Assembly: GCA_009869945.1 (NCBI GenBank)
Contig: WIXG01000111.1
Location: forward strand, 124,001 to 188,000
Direction: 5' to 3'
Source of the DNA: Mesaphorura yosii
Taxonomy: Eukaryota; Arthropoda; Collembola; Poduromorpha; Tullbergiidae
DNA length: 64,000 nt
A program made the position numbers and the translations under genes. Positions within the stretch are counted from its first letter, which is position 1. Each line of letters opens with the position of its first letter. This document shows positions 38,606-48,931 of the stretch, piece by piece. The notes beneath the pieces were generated by a model. That model searched no databases and was not told where the DNA came from. It saw only the letters and a list, made by a program, of their open reading frames with translations.

Positions 38606-39872
38606 GGCCTTGTTTCTATTGAATGGAGACGAAAAGGTAGAATAGAATGTAATTTTTTAGTCAAAATCTTGCATTCGTGTTCCTGTTCCTAGACTTCTTG
38701 AATAAACTTTACCTTTGTGTGTTGTGCTCTCAAGTCCGGCAATTCAGTTGTGGCTGTCAACTCATTCAAAAACTGGAAGTATTAAAATTCATTCATTTCA
38801 GCATCTTTGGAGCTTTAAGCTGGTCTGGCATCAAGCTGGAAGGCTGATCTCAAATAATTCCATTCATTCACCCGCTGACGGGATTGGGTGCTTCGAATGT
38901 GGTTCGAGCTACTCAGCTTCAGTCAAATGCCAAAATGTCAAAGGTGCAATAGGGCTATTCTGGCCTTGTTGACGAACTTAATTAAATGTTAAGACGTCTT
39001 GCCAGCCTGTCATTCGTTATTCGCTTTTGCTATCTCACTTTACATATCGAGTGGGCTGTGCCGTCAGCTTTGGCCCACGGAGGTCTATTCCATTAGGCAG
39101 TCAAGTCTTTTGGTACTAATCCGAGCAGTTTTCGCGAACTCCAAATTCCGCGACATTTGGTTCGACTCGGCTTTAAAGAATTCTGTGGAATATTGCAAAA
39201 TGTCACAGTCCTAGAACTAGATCCTCTTTTCTTGTTTGGAATTTATTTGGCTAATACTCTTAATAAAAGTCAGTCATTCAAATCCGAGGCACGGCACGTC
39301 TCGTCTGTACAGGCATGCAGGCGGAGTTGGCGGACGGTGGAGGCAGATTGCTTTGCATGTTTCCATCTTTGAAAGGAGATCACTTTGCTTTGCCTTGTCT
39401 TGTCTTTCCATTTCCACTCAGTCAGTGTCGAGTCTCTGGAGCGCAGCTTAAAATAATATTATGGAAAGTTTAGTCAGTCGTAAAATACATTTTCACTCCT
39501 CCGCGAAGCACTAAAATGGTACTGGCGCATGCTCTGCAATTTAGGCCCACAGTCCTGGTACACTTGAGCCAAGCATATTGACTAAAGTCTACACGGACGA
39601 AAGCCCACAGCATCCAAAAGGGGTTATTGATTATTTCGTATTTCGTACAAGAACCAAGATGTCTTTCTAGAAATGGCAAATGGCAAACCCTCCGAGTATA
39701 ATTTGCTCATTGCCATTTGCGAATCGCGAATCCTAAATCGAGGCTTTATTTGAGGAGCAACAGGCGTGGGCTGCGGACCATTTTCCTAAGTCACTCCAAC
39801 TAGATTTCTCTTGTCGATTCTTCCATTCTAGTCCGAGTTCCTTTCCCACTTGTCACGTGCCCAGTCTTAGCA
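38606..39872. other. Spacer between the two cysteine-motif genes
   Basis: About 1.27 kb with an AATAAA at 38701-38706 for the upstream gene. No other coding exon. An acceptor-like cccagtcttag just before the downstream ATG suggests that gene has a 5' non-coding exon within this spacer. Confidence 0.45.
38701..38706 (+). terminator. Polyadenylation signal of cysteine-motif gene 1
   Basis: AATAAA 96 bp after the stop codon. Confidence 0.6.
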
Positions 39873-40391
39873 ATGGGTGAACGTAACTTCATTCTCACCG
39901 TTCTGTTAATCACACTGGCCCTTGGAGTGCTTAGCGGGCGTCCCGTTCCGGGCGCCCTTCGAAAACTCGCAATGAACAACAACGGGCGTCTGTTCGCGAA
40001 GCGCGACGGATTACCCGGTTCCGTTGCTGAGCATTCGAACCAGATCCCATTGTTGCCGGACTACTACGGCGAATCAGAGGAGATTCGTTGTCCACCCGGG
40101 ACAACTCTGTACTTCAGGAGTGGACAATGTGTACCTGACCGCTGCGGGTTTGGAATGGTGCGAGATCACGTTACAGGGGACTGCATCAACGATGAGGACA
40201 TGCCAAACAACATTCCACTCATGGATGCATTCATCGAACCGTAAGTTGCTCAGATTTAGTTAGCTTTCCATTTGCATTCTTTTTTTACACTTGACGGTTA
40301 ACTCAGACTCAGGATTTCATACAGACGTCCTGCTCGGGGCCATGGAAGTCGCGGCAAGCCATCAAGAGCAATCATGAGAGTTTTGGGTTAA
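39873..40391 (+). CDS. Secreted protein with four-cysteine motif (paralogue 2)
   Basis: Two exons, 39873-40240 and 40325-40391, encode 144 residues. The signal peptide is MGERNFILTVLLITLALGVL. The cysteine module has spacing C-x12-C-x4-C-x12-C (CPPGTTLYF ... GQCVPDRCGFG ... GDC), aligning with paralogue 1 at SGQCVP and at the final cysteine. The tail is Arg/Gly-rich (PARGHGSRGKPSRAIMR) and is split by a phase-2 intron exactly as in paralogue 1. It lacks the long acidic run of paralogue 1, which looks like an insertion there or a loss here. The function is unknown; export from the cell is strongly suggested. Confidence 0.8.
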
Positions 40392-42319
40392 CAAACCTTG
40401 GAACATCAGCTACAGCTACATTTTCATCGAATCTTCTATATGTTGTCACTCTGATGACCGGCTGGGGCAAAATTAACTTCGTAGCTCCTGTTATTTCATT
40501 CTCATCTTTCAATATTCGAAACGGCTTGTAAACCTTGTAAAAGAAAACAGAATTCTGCTCCAATTCTTCAAGAAATGCACAACGAAGACAATACTAATCG
40601 TATGGACTTTATTCAAGATTATTTATTAAAATGCATATTCAAGATTAGATTGGAACCCGAATACAGCCCATATCCTATTCTTAAGAGCTAAATACAGTAG
40701 TAACTCCGGTAGACGCTATGAGGCAAAGTGAGACAATCCACAACCGAGCTTGCATTGCGTCTTGACGTTTGCTCTTCATCTCTTGTTGAATTCGGGATCT
40801 GCATAAACTACGGGACAATAACAAAACCGAAATGATACTAACAATATTAAACTAAACCCATGTAATACGTAACTAAATTCTAATCCTAATTTAAATCCCA
40901 TTACAATGTTCAGCGAATCACAAGAGAAATATCGACCTATTTTCTATTTTCATTATCTTCTATTTTGCACTTTACGTTCTTGTTTTATGCAAGAGTTCTC
41001 GAAAAATACTTGTACTTTGTCTCTGTCTCTGTCCTGTACATTTACTCTACCTTTAACCTAAGTATTTAGCTTAGGTTGAGTACTGGTAACGTTTGAATTA
41101 CGTAGAATAATAAATCCATGTAGTAAATCAAATTTGACTAGACATTCTGAACATACTTGGTGCACAGTGCTATTTGTGTGTTGTGAGTATCAAAATGTAG
41201 TTTCTTAATGTGTGCGCTTTTACCTTTTCTTGGAATTCTTAGATACTTCCGTGTAATCTCTATTTTATGTGAATAAAATTTAAACTACTCCAAATACAAA
41301 TGGCTCTATTGTGCGTGGGATGCCATTTGGCTTTTACGATGTCGTACCTGACTCAAGGTGCGGTCTTAATTTGACTGGATTTTGTTTACATTTTGGAATT
41401 AGAAGAATTCTAATGAGATATACGAGTAGTTTCTGCTAAGAAAGAATGAACTTCACGTTGCTGTTGCAAAATGGGAGTAGGATTTTTCACCTGCAAGCAA
41501 GCAAACGGCATCAGAAAAATTCCTTTTCTTGTCTCAAAATAGCCCGAAATTCATTTATCCCCAAATCTAACATATGAATGCCAAATGCAAGTTTGACAAC
41601 CAAGATATGCAAAAGCATGAAGACTCCAAGAAAAGCCCGTTCCGAATTCGCACTTTCAATTCTATCATCTTCGTCGAACAATGCACTTCTTTTGACAGCT
41701 AGTATTTTGCGCTTGCAAATTTCACCGCTTGTCTCTCTCGGTTCAGCAGCAAGATGCAAGCGAATTCTCATGTAAATACAAATTGCTAACTAAACATTAT
41801 TTGCATAATGCCTATGTATTTATGTTTTTCGATCTTTGACACGAGAGCAGTTAAAAGCCAACTCTTGGCAGCTGCTGATTAGTTTGTTCACACTGGGGAA
41901 AACCACCACGAAAATATTGAAAGGCCCCAGCCAACGAGCGAATGAGTTCAAATATGATAAACTGTAGGCCGACGCCAAAATAAAAATACAGTTCATTTCT
42001 GTCCCCATTGTCCCATCTTTATGCTGATGCAAACTCACGCCTCCGAAACCGCATTATACTGGTTACTGATAAATGCTAAGTAAATATTTGGCCTAAGAGG
42101 GTATCCGGAGTTCGCCAGGGCAGGTCAATTTCAATTCAAGCCAACTTTAACCTTACGAGAGGAAGGCGAACTTACATTTAAAGAGGATTTACATATTTGG
42201 CTGCACAATTCCAGAAGTCGCAAATTGTGTTATTGTTTTCATCGTCATTGTTAATTGATGAAACCAAATGTCCAGCTAAAATCAAACACAAATTCTTTTA
42301 CACACAATCCGCTATTAAA
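40392..42319. other. Non-coding stretch
   Basis: About 1.9 kb with short, unconvincing open frames on both strands and AT-rich blocks. The left part holds the 3' UTR of paralogue 2. Nothing else can be supported. Confidence 0.4.
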
Positions 42320-42901
42320 TTAGAAAAATGCTTCACCTGGGCATCTAACTTCGCCGACTACGCTTTTCCAATCCAGCATTAAGTCCCTAGATAAGAAGTG
42401 ACCAAAAACTTTCACGTAACTTCTGTTGTCTTCTCCGTCTGACTTGAGTTTTTCGTACGCTGTTTGCAGCTCTAAAATTTCACGAACCAACCCCTTGCAT
42501 TCTTCGGCTTCTTCGTCTTCAATTTGATTCTGTTGCTGGAATTTATGTGCCTTCTGCTTTGCCAGGTTCTCAAGTTGTTTCTTAGCTTCTTCAATCTTCA
42601 TCCTGAGATCTCTCTTCCCTGCGAATGAAATTTGGCAAAACCAATTGCGAGACGTGAGACTCATAAGTCTAGAATTACATCGATGTTGCGGGTTATCTTC
42701 GATTGCTGCTGCAACACGCGAAAGTTCTTTATTCACTGCAGCCGGATCGATCCTGGCGATATTAACAGCGACAGTTTGGGCTATGGTTTCAGTAAACTTC
42801 CGAAGATGAGTTGTGTTGAAGCTTCTACTTGATTGGGAGCCTCCAGGAGATATGGTTGGGGCGGCCTCGAGAGGCACAGCAGCTTCAGGAGTAGGAGCCA
42901 T
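42320..42901 (-). CDS. Coiled-coil protein, unrecognised
   Basis: Two exons, 42901-42679 and 42618-42320, join through a 60 bp GT-AG intron (CGAT/gtaatt ... ttcgcag/GGAAG) to give 173 residues. The start is ATG 42901 (MAPTPEAAVPLEA), followed by a proline/serine linker, a helical block (KFTETIAQTVAVNIARID), then a long coiled coil rich in E, K and Q (KIEEAKKQLENLAKQKAHKF through YEKLKS). It ends FLSRDLMLDWKSVVGEVRC. The intron is open in frame, so a retained form would also be readable. A donor-like CAG/gtgaag just before the stop leaves room for one more exon. The architecture resembles small subunits of larger complexes, but I cannot name the family. Confidence 0.6.
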   Translation of the reverse strand: MAPTPEAAVPLEAAPTISPGGSQSSRSFNTTHLRKFTETIAQTVAVNIARIDPAAVNKELSRVAAAIEDNPQHRCNSRLMSLTSRNWFCQISFAGKRDLRMKIEEAKKQLENLAKQKAHKFQQQNQIEDEEAEECKGLVREILELQTAYEKLKSDGEDNRSYVKVFGHFLSRDLMLDWKSVVGEVRCPGEAFF

Positions 42902-45299
42902 TGATACAGAAATCAAAATTTCTAAAACAGGCAGCAGAAAGGTTACTTCTAGATCCTTGGTGGAATTCGACACTAAATTGATTTACCTTGACCACTACAT
43001 GTTCAGACAGCGTCCGTACTAGATAAAAAAAATTCATAAATACTACATTGAGGAAGTTACTCTTCATGCATATGAGAATAATTCCGTCCCATAATTTTCT
43101 TCAACTTTCAGGAACTCACAACATCAAAAAGAACGCAAAGTTCATTTCGCATTTTATTTCACGGCAATACTCTAGTGCCTATCACGTCCCAGTGCATTTT
43201 ATAAAATGCAAAACCCATGCTCAAATTTCATGATAATCTAATTATTTGCTGTCAGAGGGTGTCGCCGATTAAATGGGATCAAATCAAAACAACACCCTTC
43301 AGCTGCTGCGGTGCAATTTAATTTAACCTTCTCATGACTCATGACTTATTTGACTTTCAGAAAATATCATCAGCATCAAATTGTGGTTGACTTGCGACAG
43401 CGAAATGGAAATTGCGCGTCCACTCTATCGGCTACCCCGTTCTCAGAGTTTCGCTAAAACCAGGCCTGTAAAGTTTATGGCACTGGCACTGGCACTCTTG
43501 TCATCATGCATCGTTCTTCGGTGTACTGCACCTCAAAAATATACATGGTAAACAAAATTGCGACTGGACATTGGATACCTTTCAAACGGTTGTCGATGCA
43601 GAAGTAATTTTGCATGCTATTCGCTATTTGAAACTTTTCTGGAAGCTCGATGTTAGCTGTAGTGCATTACCAAGCATTCCAGTTCCAGTCGAATTAACCG
43701 GATGCTGCGGGTTGCAGATTCTTCCTTTAAAGTTGCTGAGTTGCAGTACAGGAAAGTCAAACGAATGTCAATCCAGAATTCATTTACATTCTTTGCATTC
43801 CATTCCAGTCTCACTGTGGTATCGCCAAAACCACAACCAAAATATTTATATTTTTACTGTGTTCGGAACGCAAGGACATGTCGGTATGCAATGCATCCAG
43901 CAAAAGCCAACATTTGTCCCGAGGCAAAGGGCAAAACAATCTGTTCCAGTAAGCAACCTTAAACGCTAAACCAGATAAATCCAGTTGTATGGCTGGTGCG
44001 GTGCAATCCAGGTCCTGGAGTCCTATCCCATCCTCTATATTTACGTGTGGGCGTAGTGTCAGTTAGCCGCTCAAGCTTTGTTTATGAAATTGCGAAACGA
44101 ATATCAGTTTAACCTTCAAATCCAGCCAAGTGCGATCAAAAGTGAATTTTTCCGACTGCATAATAACAAAAACAAATACGACTCATTGCTGGCTTCGTTG
44201 CTTATGATTTCGAAATCCCATGCTGAAGTGTTTACGTCGCATTTCGCACAGTACCGTGTCTGCTTGATGATAGACGTATATTTATAACTTTAACTACACA
44301 ACCACGATAATCATAATCATGAAGCTTACCGCACCAACTTCCTCTATTTGCTGTTTACATTTCGTGTTTATGCTCGTATTATGCGCTTATTTCTGGCAAC
44401 GAGCTTAAAAACAAATGATGTCTCATTTTAACTCGTTGAACCCACCGCGACACGTATACATGTGGATGAACTGGCAGGAAAATGTAGCTGATGCTGATAC
44501 GAGTTGGCAACAACACCAAGGAGGACATTTAAGGTTATGCCGGGTGCAGGGCGCCGGCTCACATTATTCTTGACTTCCTTGACATCTTGAATGATTAAGG
44601 ATTTATGAACCATTTTCAAGCGTAATAAGGCTGGCTACTGATGGGATTTGGATTCTGGTTTATCCGGAAGCCTTCCTCTTCAAGATTTTTAAACCATACG
44701 TACTGACGCAATCGAGATGGCGGAAATCAAATGATAAAGTTCAATTATTTTGATGCCGATAGTTTTCATCTGCCGCTCAGTTCCCGCACGCATGAATGCC
44801 AGGTAAATTTTGGGTCTACGTGCTCTGAAACATGTACGCACTTTTACGAACGTGCGTGCTCGCAGGTTCGCAAGACCTGAGAAGGGAAAGAAACGAGGGC
44901 AGCCGTACGCATACGCACAACGAACAATAGAACGCACATCAAGATGATGCTAAATGCCAGTGCTCAAGTCCTGATAGTGATCATATATCTCATTTCGCTA
45001 AACGCGTTGCATAGCAAAGAATTGTACTGCACAAGTACAGCGCAGGTGCCCTGGCTGATCTAAACGGAGTACACTTTCAGGAGTTAACGTGGCTTGATTG
45101 GTCATTCATGCTGCAATTATGTACATTTAACCCTGTGGAAAGCCGAAAATAAGCACTGGTGCTGGGATTTCGAGACATTATGACAACATTGGGCTTGCGA
45201 AATGCTGTAAGGGCGTTCGACGGACGACGGTAATATGATGGACGTGGGCTTGGGTGGTCCTATCTGTGCAAATTGCGACTTAGTCTGGGGTTACGCGCC
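42902..45299. other. Non-coding stretch upstream of the RRxS protein gene
   Basis: About 2.4 kb without a convincing coding exon. The longest open frame (from 43571 on +, about 130 codons) starts at TTG, is cysteine- and histidine-rich and has no recognisable domain. I treat it as chance. Confidence 0.4.
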
Positions 45300-45341
45300 T
45301 ATATAAGGAAGCAGCGCAACTCCAGCGAGTCGCAGATCAGT
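45300..45341 (+). promoter_or_regulatory. Core promoter: TATA box and TCAGT initiator
   Basis: TATATAA at 45300-45306 is followed by TCAGT at 45337-45341, the arthropod-type initiator. The distance from the TATA start to the initiator A is 39 bases, slightly longer than the usual 30 or so. It would give a 5' UTR of about 385 bases before the ATG at 45725. Confidence 0.55.
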
Positions 45342-45724
45342 GTTCGGCTTTTCAAGGTATAAGTCGTACGTACAGCCAACAGTGTACTAAAAGCCCGATT
45401 TTACGTTGTCACATTCATTCGGGCTCCAAAAAATTCCATACTACGAGTTACAAGTCGGTGCGGTACTGCAGACTAGTCGCCTAGCAAACACAAACTTGCG
45501 ACGCAGTTTCTTTCGTTTACATCCTGCGTTGTTCCAGGCATAGGCAGGGAGAATTGCATTTGAGGATCCAGCAAGCGAAGGAAGGCGTAGAAAAACCTAA
45601 ACAAACTCATTCACCAAGTTCCTCTTGACAAAGGAAGACGTTTACTCTGAAGAGTGAAGAAAAGCATTCATCCAACCTTCTACAACGTGAATTTCACTAC
45701 ATTGTGAATTGATTTGATTACTAA

Positions 45725-46402
45725 AATGGTAAGTTCATTCTTAGGTTAACTAGCTCGTGTTTAGTTGAATTCGGTTTTCCAGTATTCGTTGGTTAAGTAG
45801 GACAAATAATCGATATGGCGAAAGAGCAGTGCTCGAGTTGGGCCCAAGATTTATTGATCTCCTTTTCTTTGTGCTTTGCAGGCTTCACAACCGCAAGATA
45901 TCGGAAAACAGAGTAAGCTTCTATTTTTAGTATTCAGGTATTCATGTTCGCAAATTGAGGTCTAATTTCGAAAATTCTCATTTTCCCCACAGCTCGCTAC
46001 CATTGGTGGTATGACAACAAAGCTGCAGGGGTTCGCAACCCTCCAGGAATTGGTATGCAGAACAACACTCCGCCATCGTCACCGCCGGGCACTGACAACG
46101 CTCCGCGCAGATTTTCATTGACCAGTGGCTTGACCAGCATGACCGGCACATCTCCACCATCAGGCGCAGGTAGCATGAAAGACAACTATGTCGATTTAAA
46201 TCACCTACTCGGCAATATAGACATTTAGCTGTAAGCTAGATTCCTATTAATGCTTGATTTGTGCAAATTCTGTTCGATGGACACGATGGACTAATTAAAC
46301 GATTTCATTTTTGTGTTTGTTTCAGATATCGCTGCACGCCCGCGTCGTGACAGCCTCAAAAACATGTTCCACTTAAGCGACTTTGGAACCCCAGGAACAT
46401 AA
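45725..46402 (+). CDS. Small basic protein with two RRxS motifs, unrecognised
   Basis: Four coding exons: 45725-45727 (the ATG alone), 45882-45912, 45993-46169, 46326-46402, giving 95 residues. Visible features are an aromatic block near the N-terminus (TRYHWWYDNKAAGVR), a Pro/Ser/Asn-rich middle (NNTPPSSPPG), and two basic phosphorylation-type motifs, RRFSLTSGL and RRDSLKNMFHLSDFG, that resemble PKA-type RRxS sites. There is no signal peptide, membrane segment or enzyme motif. It may be an intrinsically disordered regulatory phosphoprotein. If the third intron is not removed, the frame stays open for 20 more codons and ends DLNHLLGNIDI, a possible alternative C-terminus. The gene has its own TATA promoter and a 0.5 kb 3' UTR ending at AATAAA 46903-46908. 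Confidence 0.72.
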
Positions 46403-47246
46403 ACAACTGCAACCATGACCAATCACTATCACAAGCCACTGCAGTACAAAATGGCGGTTAACAGAACGGTGACGACACCAAAATGGAACTGATCTATTGT
46501 AGATATTCATAAATACCCAACATTCAAGTATACGTAATGTTAACCACAAACACAGAAATTCTAAAAAAAAATGTTAACGTGCGAGTAATACATTAGCAAT
46601 ACTTTCTAGTACTAAATTGAATCTTGATTTTTGATCTTGATACCCATGTCGGAGGAAAGTTCAGGAAATGTGTAGTTAAGTTTAGTACTTTTGTAGCTTT
46701 GCATTTACGTGTTTGAGAAGATTCGTCGGGCAATCTTCATTATCATAATGCTAGGTTTTTTGTTAGCGTTGATGAATGGTTATGTTTACAACACACTTAC
46801 ACAATTTAAATGTGTACACCTAACTTTAGTTTTGCAGTTCTCTTTTGTTATTGGTTCAACAAAATAAGCTGTCAAAACCCTTCAACGAAACTGCAGAATT
46901 GAAATAAATTGTTGGTTGTTCGAAGAAGACAAGTGATTGCTGGATAATTGCTTTGAATCTTGATAAAACAGTCAAAACGAAGACTTTATTCAGAAAAATC
47001 AAGAGAAATATAGGCTTTTTACATGACATTTAGTAGTTAAAATAATGTTGACACATGCGTTCAGATTAAAAATGTGAATAATGTATAAACGTAATACTAT
47101 AATTTACGTTGACTTCAAAAACTTGATCATCACGAGTGGAACTGAGGATCCCTGATTGATTAGTAGCGAATACGCGACCGCCTAATTTCCAAAGTGGAGC
47201 AGCTCATCGACATTGGTCTTGCGCTCGAGGATGCATACACTTGTAT
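46403..47246. other. Convergent 3' regions
   Basis: The 3' UTR of the RRxS gene runs to AATAAA at 46903-46908. TTTATT at 46985-46990 provides an AATAAA for the minus-strand H3-tail-like gene. The two signals are less than 90 bp apart. No coding exon is seen. Confidence 0.5.
46985..46990 (-). terminator. Polyadenylation signal for the H3-tail-like gene
   Basis: AATAAA on the minus strand, about 257 bp past the end of the last predicted exon. Confidence 0.4.
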
Positions 47247-48287
47247 TTATTCATCGACGATGTCATTTAGATTCTCCTCTTCTGCACCGTCCTCCTCGTC
47301 GCCCTCCTCTTCTTCCAGCTCACCCAGTTCTTCATCATCCGAATCCTCAAGCTCTTCTTCATCACTACTCAAATCGACGACAGTTACTGTGGCCGGTTTC
47401 GGTCTGGAGAGGAGTTTTAGTTCAAGGTCAAATTAATCACCATTCACTGCAGTTTCTCAAATAAAATTGATGAAAAACGAGTACGCTTACTTTTTTGCGT
47501 CTGCACTGCCGTTTAAGGTACCATTACTGGAGGATGCATCCGCTGAAAGAAACGGCAAACGTTTATGAAATGGTTAATACATCCGTGAACGTAAATGATG
47601 TATTTAAATTCTTCAAAGACATTTAGACATTTCGTCTATACCGTTATAAACATGTCGACACAACGGCGCGACGCGATAATGATATGTTCATAGCCTCGGG
47701 AGCCTTATCGGTCTCAGTATCGTGATTCATACTCCAGCAAATTCTCACCACTTGCACCTCAACATCCTTAGACCTTTCCGTTTATCTGTGCAAAACAACA
47801 CCCGTTGGGTGGCTTTTTCAGTCACTGCCCTGTAAGCGATTCGTTCAAAGACAACGTTAGTGCGCTCGTAATCGTAATGAAAAGTTACAGGCTTTGACGC
47901 CTGAATGGCTGAAGCTTTTAATGTGATTGTAATTCTAAGAGATCCAGAATTCTTGGGATTTTCGTCTTGTATAGCTTGGATTGGATACATTAACTTACAT
48001 GTGCTCTCAGATGGTCTCTTTGCTCCTGGTTTTAAAGCAGCACCGCTTGCAGTTCCACTGCCGGTGCTATCTGGTGCACCTGGGTCGTCAAACTCGGCTT
48101 CATCTCCGCCATCACTGCCATAGTCTTCATCATCTGAATCTGGTGGATTTCCTGCGTATCGCATCGGTCGTTTAGTAGCGAGAAACATACGTGGTGGCGG
48201 TCGTGGGTGCTTCACAGCGAGCTGCATCCGCGGCGCCATTCCTCCCGTTGATTTGCGAGCCGTTTGCTTGATGCGATCTTCACTCAT
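47247..48287 (-). CDS. Acidic nuclear-type protein with a histone H3 tail-like N-terminus
   Basis: The first exon starts at ATG 48287 (MSEDR). Residues 5-29 align with histone H3 residues 2-26 at 19 of 25 positions: IKQTARKSTGG matches H3 TKQTARKSTGG, followed by MAPRMQLAVK against KAPRKQLATK. K4, R8, K9, S10, T11, R17 and K23 equivalents are kept; K14 and K18 are methionine. A second, partial block (PRMFLATKRP, residues 32-41) repeats the PRxxLAxK pattern. Then come an acidic stretch (SDDEDYGSDGGDEAEFDD), a Ser/Gly linker and a beta-type segment (SLRITITLKASA). The long frame stops at 47745 (180 residues). Splicing at 47774 to exons 47542-47491 and 47403-47247 keeps frame and adds a strongly acidic tail (240 residues in total), but that donor (gtctaa) is weak. 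There is no histone fold. The gene is head-to-head with TPX2. I do not recognise the body. Confidence 0.72.
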
Positions 48288-48931
48288 TGTTGCAAAGTCT
48301 CAGAAATCGATCTTCAGTACTTCTTTTTTAATTTTACGATCGAATTAATAAAATTAAATGGATTCCCAAATTGTATAAATGTAATCAAATCAATCACGGC
48401 AAGGTACGAAAGAATCACTTCACGTCAAACTTCCAGCCAGAAAATGCTCACTTTTGGTAGGTGCTCCTTATTGGCCATGCATGAAGGATTCACAAGGAAG
48501 TATGCGCATGAACGTCTCACCGCATGAAACAAAGGAAAAGTTCATCTTGTGCTGGCACTGTTGAAACAACGTCCCGCGATATTTTTCCATAAACCGTCTC
48601 ATTGAAGAAGCCTCTCATAAGGGCTGGTGGCGCAATTCTGGAATTATCCATTCGTTCAGGGATCTGTTGGGATTAATTTTAATGTTTATTGGTGTTTTAA
48701 AACTTGCTCGAAGCTTACGCCTTACGCGACTGATTGAAATATTTTAGTGTTTTAACTGAAGTACCAAGTGCAAAAGCTGACACTGACCGAGATTTTACCA
48801 GTGCGGATAAACCGCTCTTCCGACCACTGAATTAACCACCGTATTACTGTCCAGTAAGTAATTATTGGGGGGACGCATGTTGCCGATTTATAACTTTCAA
48901 TAAAATTAACTTCATAGGTTCGGTTTCAGAA
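48288..48931. promoter_or_regulatory. Head-to-head intergenic region of the H3-tail-like gene and TPX2
   Basis: 644 bp separate two divergent start codons. No TATA box is evident at a suitable distance on either side. A shared, possibly cell-cycle-regulated promoter is an inference from the geometry only. Confidence 0.4.

Noticed and set aside
38880-38915. GGTTCGAGC string resembling a tRNA B box
   Set aside because: No matching A box or cloverleaf could be drawn around it.
43571-43969. 132-codon open frame (+)
   Set aside because: Begins at TTG, has no domain or splice sites in sensible phase, and its composition resembles translated non-coding DNA.
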